A DNA stretch of 64,000 nucleotides from CATQHB01 sp965262595 (lineage in GTDB: Bacteria; Chloroflexota; Dehalococcoidia; Lucifugimonadales; UBA3495), in NCBI GenBank assembly GCA_965262595.1, contig OZ253548.1, positions 2,108,001-2,172,000 of the forward strand, written 5' to 3'. How positions within the stretch are numbered: position 1 is the stretch's first letter; the number at the start of each line of letters is the position of its first letter. Below are positions 56,774 to 64,000 of this stretch, piece by piece. Made by a program: the position numbers and the translations under genes. The notes under the pieces are model-generated. The model did not search any database and had not been told where the DNA came from. It was given only the letters and a program-made list of their open reading frames with translations.

Positions 56774-58043
56774 ATGACTCGTAGTGCCTTACCGGAACAC
56801 CCACCCCTCTCCGTTTCCAATTCAGGCAGGAAGCGGTCCCTCCTTGGCGGGGACCTTCGAGGCCTGATGATGTTCGCCGTCATCGGGGGACTTCTGGTCG
56901 TCCTGCTGGCCGCCGGCTGCGGGTCCAGCGCCCCTCCCCCACGGGACCAGTCTGAAAGCGACTCCTCCTCGGCTGGGGCAGCAAACGACGCCTCGGCGGC
57001 CAGCGAAATCGGGGCAGACTCCCCGTCCCCGTTGGCTGGGGCAGCAGATAAGCCCGCTATAGCCTTGCCGGAGACGGAGTTGCCCACCTCACTACTGTCG
57101 TTGTTGCTGGCTGAGTACGAAGTTGTAACGATGGTGGATGCGCAAGTTCTTCAGAGCGATGACTATATGGGCAGTTACCTAGTCGAACGACATGGGGTTG
57201 ATAATTTTATTGAAGGTCCCTCTCAAGATGCAGATGTATCAGTTATGGCCGACAGTGAAAATCCGTCCGGGATAATAGTGATATTTAAGGGGAACCCCGA
57301 GTTTGTCTCCAGCGTCCGTGAGCACAGGAGTGACGACCTGCAAGAAGGTGGCTTTTACCAGGGATACGAAGTTTTCCATGCCCCGAGCAATGATACGGTT
57401 TTCGAACTAGCTCTTCTTGAAGAGGCGGGGTAGGCAATTTTTTCTGGGGAGCAACGACTCGAGAACCCGGCTTGAAGAATTTCTGGACATTTATCCGTCA
57501 GGGGGTAAAGATTCGCTGGCTAATCCCATGGACAACGACTTGAGGCGCATACTGGACGAAATAGGAGACGCGCCGATTATTGTTTTAAGTACTGACGCCG
57601 CCGAATTTTTCGCTGATTTAGCCGTCGACATCGCCGGCTTTCGAGCCTGGGCGGTGGCTACTAGTGAGGAGGATAGCAAGCTTTCCCTAGTTATGGCGTT
57701 CTTGTTCGCCAGTAAAGAAGCGGCGGAAACTGCCCTGGCGAATTCAGATTTCATAGATGAACTTCGTGGCGATGAGACTGTGTCCGTCATATATGGTCCG
57801 AACAGGAAAGGGGAGCTTGTCGTGACAGGCGCCGAAGTTGCAATAGAGTCTTCAGAGCAAATCGCTAAGGAGCTCATAGATTGTACGCTGGCTAACGGAG
57901 GTGGGGACGCCGAAGACGTTCGTGAGAGGATTGAGAGACTTGGTGGTATAGATGAGCTCGTCGAAGTGTTGGCTGACGAAATGAAAGCCGACAAAAGGGC
58001 GAAAAAGGGCATCAGAGAGGAGCGCGGCCGGGAGTGTGACTGA
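56774..58043 (+). pseudogene. Lipoprotein gene split by a +1 frameshift
   Basis: The first frame (56774-57432) encodes a lipoprotein: basic N-terminus, helix LMMFAVIGGLLVVLL, lipobox LAAGC with Cys49, a Ser/Ala/Asp linker and a folded domain ending FELALLEEAG then TAG. The second frame continues with RQFFLGSNDSRTRLEEFL, DNDLRRILDEIGDAPIIVLS, and MAFLFASKEAAETAL. Removing one G from the GGGG run at 57427-57430 joins the two without a break (EEAGRQFFLG). So one ~420-residue protein was intended. AAGGAGATAGG precedes the ATG. Family not named; a paralog lies just upstream. Confidence 0.75.
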
Positions 58044-58051
58044 GCCATACG

Positions 58052-58096
58052 TTGGGGTGCAGGGCCGGATCCCAGTGGTCTCGCCTTGCACCCCAA
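58052..58096 (+). terminator. Hairpin after the lipoprotein gene
   Basis: TTGGGGTGCA (58052-58061) pairs perfectly with TGCACCCCAA (58087-58096), nine bases after the stop codon. The loop is long (25 bases). Confidence 0.6.
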
Positions 58097-58320
58097 TGCA
58101 TTTATCCAGGCTCGTAGCAGAACTGTCGCCCCGGGATTGCTGAAGTCAGCCGCTCAGACTGTATTGGGTGACTACAGGTCAGCCAGACAATTCGGGGGCC
58201 ATTCACTCGATAGCCGGGGGCGTAGCCATCTTGGCGTCCGCTTTGCTCGCCATTTTGGCAGCGGGTGACCTCAACCGGGTCGAATACAAGGTGTAGAACT
58301 TGCCAGAAAACGACCCTACC

Positions 58321-58788
58321 ATGCTCGGGGACGAGCTGGTCGTCAGGCGCGCGACCGAGCATGGCTATATCTTTGACGACAACATTGGGTGCACCAGACC
58401 AACTGGCAGCGCATATTTGCAGGATGGTCGTGACGGACAGACCTCAGTCCCCAGGCTTTCGAGGACCACACCTGCTGAAGTTCACGCACTGGGACAGGAG
58501 CCGTACCTCGCGGCGCTAGAAGTACAGACGCTTCGAGACGAGGTTCTCGGCATTATCTTCGATCCAAGACCAGGAGAATCCGACCACTGTAATATTACAG
58601 GCCATAAGGGCGGAAACCTGCTGAGGCGCATAGCTCGCAAAGCATGGTGGGAAGAAGGATTTGCCCCACCTCTGAAGGGCCTTCCGTGCTCCACGCCGGG
58701 GAAAAGCCACACCAACGGGTCACTTAGGAGTGTGCCCGTCCAAGGAAACCCTGCTCACCAGGGAACAGCCACACCTGCCGGCCGCTGA
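58321..58788 (+). CDS. Possible unknown protein
   Basis: A ~155-residue frame with coherent content in its first two thirds (GDELVVRRATEHGYIFDDNI, then GQEPYLAALEVQTLRDEVLG and FDPRPGESDHCNITGHKGGN). No ribosome site or family is recognised. The last ~40 residues are low complexity and overlap a leftward frame. It may be a real element gene with a decayed end. Confidence 0.35.
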   Translation: MLGDELVVRRATEHGYIFDDNIGCTRPTGSAYLQDGRDGQTSVPRLSRTTPAEVHALGQEPYLAALEVQTLRDEVLGIIFDPRPGESDHCNITGHKGGNLLRRIARKAWWEEGFAPPLKGLPCSTPGKSHTNGSLRSVPVQGNPAHQGTATPAGR

Positions 58789-59100
58789 ATTCAGTATCCA
58801 GCAGGGAGAACGGCTGACGATGGCCCCGGGCCGGACCCGACCGGGCGGCAGCCTGGGCCGACCTGGGAATGTATTCCTGGGGGCCGTCACTGAGGGGCCA
58901 GCCCAGCAGACCGGTTATCACGAAGCCGGAATAACGCCGGTCGCCGGTGTCAAAGACAGGCTTAATCTGCCCCTCTTTCACCCGCTGGTTCAGGACAAAT
59001 TGGGGTGCGAAATTTGGGCACAACCCCGGTCCACACCACCGCAACCAGGCGATTTTGCACACCCTCTGAGGTCGCGCTCGGGAGCGCGGCAACCCCGGCA
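58724..59100 (-). CDS. Possible C-terminal part of an element gene
   Basis: A leftward frame with coherent text (NFAPQFVLNQRVKEGQIKPV, then FDTGDRRYSGFVITGLLGWP and FSLLDTEFSGRQVWLFPGEQ). It runs in the same direction as the pilin and its neighbour. The upstream part (to 59167) is Arg/Pro rich and not convincing, so start is uncertain. No family recognised. Confidence 0.35.
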
Positions 59101-59121
59101 ACCGCCTGGGAAACGGCCGCA

Positions 59122-59165
59122 GGGCTCGTTCCGGCCAAGCAATGTAGCCTGGCCGGAACGAGCCC
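59122..59165. terminator. Strong hairpin
   Basis: A perfect 16-bp stem (59122-59137 with 59150-59165) and 12-base loop. A second hairpin (CTGGCCGG/CCGGCCAG) follows at about 59172-59191. They lie just beyond the stop of the leftward 59214-59633 gene and probably end the pilin-region transcript. Confidence 0.65.
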
Positions 59166-59213
59166 ACATGTGACTGGCCGGGAGATCCGGCCAGCCTGGC
59201 TAACCTAAACGGC

Positions 59214-59633
59214 TTACTGGTCGCGGTTGGAGAACCACTGGTTCAGCCGGCCGGCCCGGAAGAGCCAGCAATGGGAACCGTCCAAGGGCAGGGCATCATT
59301 CACCGCATCGAAGAAGACAATCACGTTGACCGCCGAGTCCCGGCGGGTCTGCGCCCTAGGCGTGTGAATAGTAGTCGCAGCCACCACCGGAGGGCCAACT
59401 TGGGCAGCAACGCTCTCAGTATCGAAGAAGGCAGTAGGCACTGTCACCCGCCCCACGTACAACTTCTTGCCAGCAGTAGCCGTGGTAGTCCCCCCGCCAC
59501 CGCCCACCTCATCCGAGAAGCACTGGTTCGCGGTGCCACTGAAGGCCTGCTCGTCCGCCGCCGCCACATTCCAATTGGTATAGTGGCATTCCTCGGGATA
59601 CCGGGTCTGGACCTCAAGGATGGCATCGTTCAC
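59214..59633 (-). CDS. Unknown protein downstream of the pilin gene
   Basis: A 139-residue frame opening with GTG directly after an in-frame TAG (59634-59636). The product reads coherently (RYPEECHYTNWNVAAADEQA, VGRVTVPTAFFDTESVAAQV, VNVIVFFDAVNDALPLDGSH). The same frame upstream of the TAG (59637 to about 59730, with AICDDHLKTVINPRTGSFG) also looks coding, so a nonsense mutation in a longer gene is possible. It is probably a TadG/TadE-like or conjugation-apparatus surface protein; that is a guess. Confidence 0.5.
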   Translation of the reverse strand: MNDAILEVQTRYPEECHYTNWNVAAADEQAFSGTANQCFSDEVGGGGGTTTATAGKKLYVGRVTVPTAFFDTESVAAQVGPPVVAATTIHTPRAQTRRDSAVNVIVFFDAVNDALPLDGSHCWLFRAGRLNQWFSNRDQ

Positions 59634-59683
59634 CTAGCCGGTAGTGGCGCCGAAGCTGCCGGTGCGCGGGTTAATCACCGTCT

Positions 59684-59962
59684 TCAGGTGGTCGTCGCAG
59701 ATGGCCGTCGCCGTATCGACGCCGATGCCGGCCGGAGGATCAGGTCGTTGAAGAAGCCGGGGGCGAACCCGGCGAAGCCGCCCAGGACCATCGCAATGCC
59801 CACGCCAGTCATCTGGTTACGGGCCTTCATCTGCGCCTGTGGGTCGCCCTGTGCGGTCATATACTGAAACGCTGCCCAGCCCACAAACATAGCACTTGCG
59901 GCAAAGATAATCAGGCCGATGGCCCGGGTGAGGCTACCAAAAATGTTCTCTACTATCTCCAT
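59684..59962 (-). CDS. VirB2/TrbC-like pilin-type membrane protein
   Basis: A 92-residue protein with two hydrophobic helices (AIGLIIFAASAMFVGWAAFQ and GVGIAMVLGGFAGFAPGFF) separated by a short polar loop (QGDPQAQMKARNQ), the layout of VirB2/TrbC pilins of type IV secretion. GAGGAG lies eight bases before the ATG. The family also includes small Gram-positive conjugation membrane proteins. The last 16 residues look out of frame with what follows. It suggests conjugative origin for the element. Confidence 0.65.
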   Translation of the reverse strand: MEIVENIFGSLTRAIGLIIFAASAMFVGWAAFQYMTAQGDPQAQMKARNQMTGVGIAMVLGGFAGFAPGFFNDLILRPASASIRRRPSATTT

Positions 59963-60195
59963 AGTGAATACTCTCCTCGAAGAACTTTGGGGGCTTGGAA
60001 TACCATCCCACCAAGCCAACTGGATAAATGGTACCTCAACAGACAGGAGGATCGATTGTCGGCAACCGGCGTCAATACTCTCCAAGACCAGCCCACGAAC
60101 AGAGCGCAAGCGGCACAGGTGCCATTAGATTCCGAAAAAACAGGAGCCATCCCGGATCTCAGCACCACGCCCAAGGCGGCGGTCGATAGCCAGAC

Positions 60196-60230
60196 GAGAG
60201 GCCCCGGGACCAAAAGTCCCGGGGCCTCTC
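60196..60230. terminator. Perfect 15-bp-stem hairpin
   Basis: 60196-60210 pairs perfectly with 60216-60230 around a CAAAA loop. GC-rich stem (GAGAGGCCCCGGGAC). It lies between the leftward pilin gene and the rightward gene at 60376, and could insulate the two. Confidence 0.75.
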
Positions 60231-60375
60231 TCTTGCGTCGCCAGGCGCCAAAGAAATTCAAGGACTGGCCTTATAAAATTACAAGGAGTCCGATGCCGAG
60301 ACCGGCCCCCAGGGGCGACCCCAGTGGACACCACTCCAAGACTCAACCGATCCCCAGCACGAGGAGAAACCAAAC

Positions 60376-60774
60376 ATGGCAGTTCCCTACATAATGCCCC
60401 TGGGCTTCATCGACCAGCCCACCGAGACCGGAGCCACCTTCATCCTGACCAACCCCGAGGACTCCCTGGGGCGCAGGCCAGGCACCCCCGTAACCGTCTG
60501 GCGCTACTCGCCAGAACTCCTAGCCGTCGCAAAGCTACGCGGCGCTGTCAGCGACGTGGGCTACACCACCGCAACCTTCACCACCATCGAGACTCAAACG
60601 GACCCCCGGTGGACCCACGACCTTCCCATCATCGGGCCAGCCGCCCCGGTCTTCCTGGCCCTGGCAGACTCCTTCGAGCCAGACCAGGAACGCAAGCTGA
60701 CCCAGGAGCAGGCCGAATCCATACGCCAGATAGCCCAGCGCTACGCAGAACTGGCCCAGGCCCAGAACGGGTAA
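60376..60774 (+). CDS. Unknown conserved-looking element protein
   Basis: A 132-residue soluble protein (GFIDQPTETGATFILTNPED, VTVWRYSPELLAVAKLRGAV, TQEQAESIRQIAQRYAELAQ). GAGGAG lies nine bases before the ATG, and composition is consistently GC-rich in third positions, so it is coding. No family recognised. It precedes a serine-recombinase C-terminal domain gene by about 100 bases. Confidence 0.65.
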   Translation: MAVPYIMPLGFIDQPTETGATFILTNPEDSLGRRPGTPVTVWRYSPELLAVAKLRGAVSDVGYTTATFTTIETQTDPRWTHDLPIIGPAAPVFLALADSFEPDQERKLTQEQAESIRQIAQRYAELAQAQNG

Positions 60775-60878
60775 AATGGGGAATAACCAGACCGGAACGC
60801 CAGGGCGGAGTAACCGCCCCCTTGACGAACCACACCATCCTGATAGAACATAAGGAAAAGAGAGAATTGAGCACAAAG

Positions 60879-61562
60879 ATGACCAGACCCACAGAGGCTT
60901 GGGACCGGAGACGTATCCTGAACGGTGTGCTTTACTGCGCATCCTGCGCTGTCCCCATGCTCAAGATTGGGGCCAACTATCTCTGCCCCACCGGGGTCGC
61001 CCGAACCGAGACGCCCTGTCCCACCAAGTCAATCAACGCCCAAGAACTGCTCCAAGTCGCCGTGGTCCACATCATCGACCGGGTCCTCAACCCCCAGACA
61101 CTGGAACAGGTCTCCAGCATCATCCAGGACGAGTACGGCGCCAAGGCCCGCCGGTCCCAGGAAGACCTGGCCCGGGCCGAGGCAGCCATCGCAGCGATGA
61201 ACGCGCTCAAGAACCAAGCCGTCCACAACGTGGAGCATAACGACCGGCCGTACAGCGAAGTTGCCGGGGAAATAGAGCAGTTGAACCAGAACACCATTGC
61301 CCTGTCCCACGAGGCCCGAACGTCCCGCCGGGAAATCGACGCCTACAACTTCGTCACCGACCAGGACCGGATTGCGGCAAGCGCCGTGGACCCAGAGACC
61401 TACCTGGGCCAGGCTTCCACTGAAGACACCAGGGAACTGTTTGAGATGTTCGTGCGGAGCATCGAGGTGGGAAGGGACTGCGTCACCATCAACTTCACGG
61501 ACAACGTGCCAGACACCGGTCAGCCAGACCGGCGTCTCACGGACCGCATACCCCTCCGCTGA
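60879..61562 (+). CDS. Orphan C-terminal half of a large serine recombinase
   Basis: A 227-residue protein with the recombinase zinc ribbon (RRILNGVLYCASCAVPMLKI, YLCPTG, CPTKSINAQELLQ) followed by a long coiled-coil (EDLARAEAAIAAMNALKNQA) and a closing FVRSIEVGRDCVTINF. The N-terminal resolvase catalytic domain with the active-site serine is absent, and upstream sequence does not encode it. It could be a relic, or a separate DNA-binding/coiled-coil partner that works with the recombinase at 62643. The ATG at 60879 has a weak ribosome site. Confidence 0.75.
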   Translation: MTRPTEAWDRRRILNGVLYCASCAVPMLKIGANYLCPTGVARTETPCPTKSINAQELLQVAVVHIIDRVLNPQTLEQVSSIIQDEYGAKARRSQEDLARAEAAIAAMNALKNQAVHNVEHNDRPYSEVAGEIEQLNQNTIALSHEARTSRREIDAYNFVTDQDRIAASAVDPETYLGQASTEDTRELFEMFVRSIEVGRDCVTINFTDNVPDTGQPDRRLTDRIPLR

Positions 61563-61576
61563 AGACCCACCCACCC

Positions 61577-61951
61577 TCAGAGGAAGGGAAGGTCATCAAA
61601 TTCGTCCGGCCCGCCCCGCTCAGGATCAGACCGCTGCTCTTGAAACATAATGGTCGGGTCGTCCTCGCCGGCTGATGCCATCACGTCGAACCCGTCAACC
61701 TCATCCACCTTCTTCAAATCCCCAGCGGCCGACGACTGGTACTCCCGGGCAACTCCAGGCATAGCCGGCCAGTCCAAGGAGCTCAGGGGCTCCGACTCCA
61801 GCTCCTCGACCTGGGACAAAAGCTGGAACTCCCGCAGGGAAATCAGCCGGGCCAGCAACCTAGCTGCGTCCGGGTTCAAAAATCCACTATCGTTATTCTC
61901 TTCGCCGCTACTGTTATAATTGTTGCAACGGCCGTTATTTGCGTTTCCCAT
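61577..61951 (-). CDS. Unknown protein with an SSB-like acidic C-terminal tip
   Basis: A 124-residue protein: an Asn-rich start (MGNANNGRCNNYNSSGEENN), a helical middle (PDAARLLARLISLREFQLLS) and an acidic end finishing PDEFDDLPFL. The end resembles the DDDIPF tip by which SSB recruits repair and replication proteins, with one extra Leu. No OB-fold is present. It is divergent from the XRE regulator at 62068, sharing a 116-base intergenic region. Confidence 0.6.
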   Translation of the reverse strand: MGNANNGRCNNYNSSGEENNDSGFLNPDAARLLARLISLREFQLLSQVEELESEPLSSLDWPAMPGVAREYQSSAAGDLKKVDEVDGFDVMASAGEDDPTIMFQEQRSDPERGGPDEFDDLPFL

Positions 61952-61970
61952 TCTTAACGTGATACCATCA

Positions 61971-61986
61971 ATGTAGCGAACTACAT
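61971..61986. promoter_or_regulatory. Candidate operator between divergent genes
   Basis: ATGTAG and CTACAT form a perfect inverted repeat around CGAA, 20 bases upstream of the leftward start and about 80 upstream of the XRE gene. It is the likely binding site for the XRE repressor; promoter-like TATAAC/TATATC elements lie nearby (61993, 62032). Confidence 0.55.
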
Positions 61987-62067
61987 AACGGCTATATCAT
62001 CCAAACTCCTTTATCCAAGTTCTATAACGTCAAGTATAACAGTTACCATCAGGGAGGCAAGGCCCAA

Positions 62068-62646
62068 ATGTCAGCAGATAGCCAAGTTTCTCTCAACGCA
62101 CCGACCAATGAAGAGCCGGGACAGACCCCCGAGCAACCCCCCAGAAATAGAAAGGCGCAGGTGATGCGTGTGGATATAGACCCCGCTCCCAGCCTGAATG
62201 AAGGCCCAGTGCCGGCACAGGAATCGACACAAAAATTCCTGGAACTGGAATACGCGGAGATAGGCCCCCTGCTCCGGGACCTGCGGGGCCGGCTGTCGCT
62301 ACGCCAACTGGAAGAGGCAACCGGCATCACCTACTCGTATCTCTCAAACATCGAGCGGGGCAACCGGCGGCCCGGCCTCAAGATCCTCTCGAAGCTGGCC
62401 GCCTACCACGACGTTCCCATGAGAGACCTGCTGGACGCCGCCGGCTACCCGCCGGAGCCGTCGGAGGACGGAAGGCACACCACCAGAGACATCCAGCGCA
62501 GTTTCCGCTTCGTGATGGACGACCCGGAGCTGGATGTATTCGAAAAGCCCTCCGAGGTTGCGCCCATCGACCTGAAGCGGTACCTCGTCCAACTCTATGA
62601 GCACTACACCGGCAGGAAACTCCTGGACCGGGAGCGAAACGCATGA
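62068..62646 (+). CDS. XRE-family transcriptional regulator
   Basis: A 192-residue protein with a disordered N-terminus, then a Cro/CI helix-turn-helix at residues about 66-125 (LLRDLRGRLSLRQLEEATGI, TYSYLSNIERGNRRPGLKIL, KLAAYHDVPMRDLLDAAGYP). The C-terminal part (DIQRSFRFVMDDPELDVFEK) has no recognised ligand domain. GGGAGG lies 12 bases before the ATG. Its stop overlaps the recombinase start (ATGA), so it and the recombinase are co-expressed, a typical control unit of an integrative element. Confidence 0.9.
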   Translation: MSADSQVSLNAPTNEEPGQTPEQPPRNRKAQVMRVDIDPAPSLNEGPVPAQESTQKFLELEYAEIGPLLRDLRGRLSLRQLEEATGITYSYLSNIERGNRRPGLKILSKLAAYHDVPMRDLLDAAGYPPEPSEDGRHTTRDIQRSFRFVMDDPELDVFEKPSEVAPIDLKRYLVQLYEHYTGRKLLDRERNA

Positions 62647-64000
62647 CCAACCGACAGGAACTTCGTCCCGAATTTTTCTATGGCCGGGTATCCACCGACG
62701 GCCAGGACCGGGAACTCACCATCGGAGAGCAGAAGCAACACGCCAACGAGCAGGCACCAAGAGAGGGGTACCGGTTCATCCAGGAATTCGAGGAGGTCAA
62801 GTCCGCGGCGACAGATAAGCGACCGGCGTTCTTGGAGATGGTGAGCCTGGCCATATCGCCCAGGCATCCAGAAGAAGCGATCTTCTTCCACGACCTGTCG
62901 CGGGCCTTCAGGAACGACGAAGACTTCTACAACTACCGCAGGATGCTAAGGGAAGCAAACGTGAAGATCTTCACCTATGAGGATGGCGAGCTCAAATAAG
63001 ATGACCAGAGCCAGCTCGTGTTCGGCTTCAAGTCCCTGATGAACTCCCAGGTCCCGCGCAAGACGGCACGGGAGGCCCGGCGCGGGCAGTTCGAGGCCAC
63101 CAGGCGCGGCTTCTACATCGGGCCAGGGGTCTTCGGATACGAGAAATACAAGGTGATGGACGGGGGAGTGGAACACACGAAGCTCCGACCCCATCCGACC
63201 CAGTGGGAACATCTCCTATCAATGTTCAGGATGGCCCTGGAGAACCACGGCGGCCGTCGAATAGCGGGGCACCTGAACAGCCTGGGTGTGAAGACCATCA
63301 ATGGCAACGATTGGATCGAATCGACCGTGACGAGCGTCCTGAGAAACCCCGCCTGCCGGGGCAAGACCCACCGGGGCGAAAAATCAAAGTCACCATACTT
63401 GGACCGGTCGGAGCAGGTATTCTGCGAGAATGCCCACGAGGCCGCAGTCAGCGAGGAGAAATACCAGACCATCGAGCGCCTCATCAAGCTCAGGACCACC
63501 AACCCTGGGGGGCCACGGGCCCATTCCAGTCCGAACCCCCTCAGCGACCACGTAAAATGCGGGCTATGCGGGTCGAACATGACCCTGAACCGGACCAAGG
63601 GAATCACAAACCTGACCTGCTCCAATAAGCGCAAGAATGGGGCAGGAGCGTGTCCAGCCAGGAACACGCGACTGGACATCCTGATGCCCCGGGTCGTGGC
63701 CGCCCTCCTGGAACGGATACTCACGAAGGAGACACTGCGCCAACAGGTGGACCTGGTTGCGGAGACCAACCGGGAGTTCCTTGTGGAACAGCAGACGGCC
63801 AGGGAGACCATCGAGAGGAATATCGAAGGCACCAGGAAGCAGATAAGCAACTTGGTAGATGCCATCGAGGGCAGGGGTGGAAACCCACGGATTTACGAGC
63901 GCCTTGACGAACGCGAGAGCGACCTGAAGCAGCTCACCGTCCAACTCGAAGGTCTCGACGAGAAACTCTCGGGCCATCTGGAGTTCCTGAACGCCCCAGA
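62643..64000 (+). pseudogene. Large serine recombinase with in-frame stop, 3' end off window
   Basis: The first 118 residues carry the resolvase fold: FFYGRVSTDGQDRELTIGEQ with the catalytic serine in GRVSTDGQ, then FFHDLSRAFRNDEDFYNYRR. The frame is closed by TAA at 62997-62999 (after YEDGELK) yet continues in the same frame with DDQSQLVFGFKSLMNSQVPR, the recombinase domain (GPGVFGYEKYKV, ESTVTSVLRNPACRGKTHRG), zinc ribbon (VKCGLCGSNMTLNRT) and coiled coil to the window edge. One nonsense codon therefore splits an otherwise intact gene. It may be inactivated, or made as two pieces; a sequencing error is also possible. Confidence 0.88.

Noticed and set aside
58730..59173. Plus-strand frame of 147 codons
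   Set aside because: Opposite a more coherent leftward frame, Pro/Arg rich, and crosses a perfect 16-bp hairpin.

Overview
This window is a GC-rich bacterial chromosome segment. It carries a complete late cobalamin (B12) pathway, purine and arginine genes, and many low-complexity minisatellites. Gene content (adenosylcobinamide and PduX genes in one cluster, a fenitrothion-hydrolase-like membrane protein, FIST and FAH proteins, IS5-like MITEs) suggests a Chloroflexota/Dehalococcoidia-type organism. That taxonomic placement is inference; there is no rRNA or marker gene here to prove it.

Layout. 1-3.3 kb is accessory: a DUF433/DUF5615 toxin-antitoxin-like pair, a Type II restriction-modification operon, and a DUF6883/DUF4926 pair that sits between an intact and a remnant copy of the 3' end of a tartrate/D-malate dehydrogenase gene. 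3.3-17.8 kb is one long leftward B12 operon. It starts at a cobalamin riboswitch (about 17.6-17.8 kb) with an intrinsic terminator just downstream. It runs through an unknown small gene, cbiA/cobB, cobO, cobT, cobS, cbiB, cobD, cobC, cobQ, cobU, a HicB-like/HhH-like fusion, pduX and the dehydrogenase. These genes cover amidation, adenosylation, aminopropanol linker synthesis and nucleotide-loop assembly, but no corrin-ring genes are present.

18-36.5 kb is mixed housekeeping: VOC protein, cytoplasmic periplasmic-binding-like protein, FIST sensor, phosphoglucose/phosphomannose isomerase, FKBP, SDR, FAH hydrolase, a membrane protein, a PLD-like protein, a GT4/GH63 pair, an NYN-LOTUS RNA-metabolism protein and a three-gene exported cluster with metal/copper features. 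Four full and two truncated copies of an IS5-like MITE are scattered between 8.9 and 36.9 kb.

36.85-39.9 kb is the most striking segment. A single large gene (two nucleoside-deoxyribosyltransferase-like domains plus an Sll1717-type P-loop ATPase) is framed by two 121-bp, ~97% identical inverted repeats. A third element follows, and every junction is a CTAG; the last CTAG supplies the purL stop codon. This looks like a mobile, single-gene candidate defence cargo. purL, argC, purQ and a GatB/YqeY gene follow (39.9-44.8 kb, leftward).

From a tRNA-Gln gene at 45.5 kb to the window end the content is that of a decaying integrative/conjugative element: HTH/excisionase-like gene, orphan DnaA N-terminal domain, small zinc proteins, HigBA, an hsdR scrap, a DDE transposase, small membrane proteins, a degenerate type II tRNA with an unexpected GGT anticodon, a three-gene overlapping unknown module, paralogous lipoproteins (one frameshifted), a VirB2-like pilin, an XRE regulator and serine recombinase genes (one with an in-frame stop, one lacking a catalytic domain).
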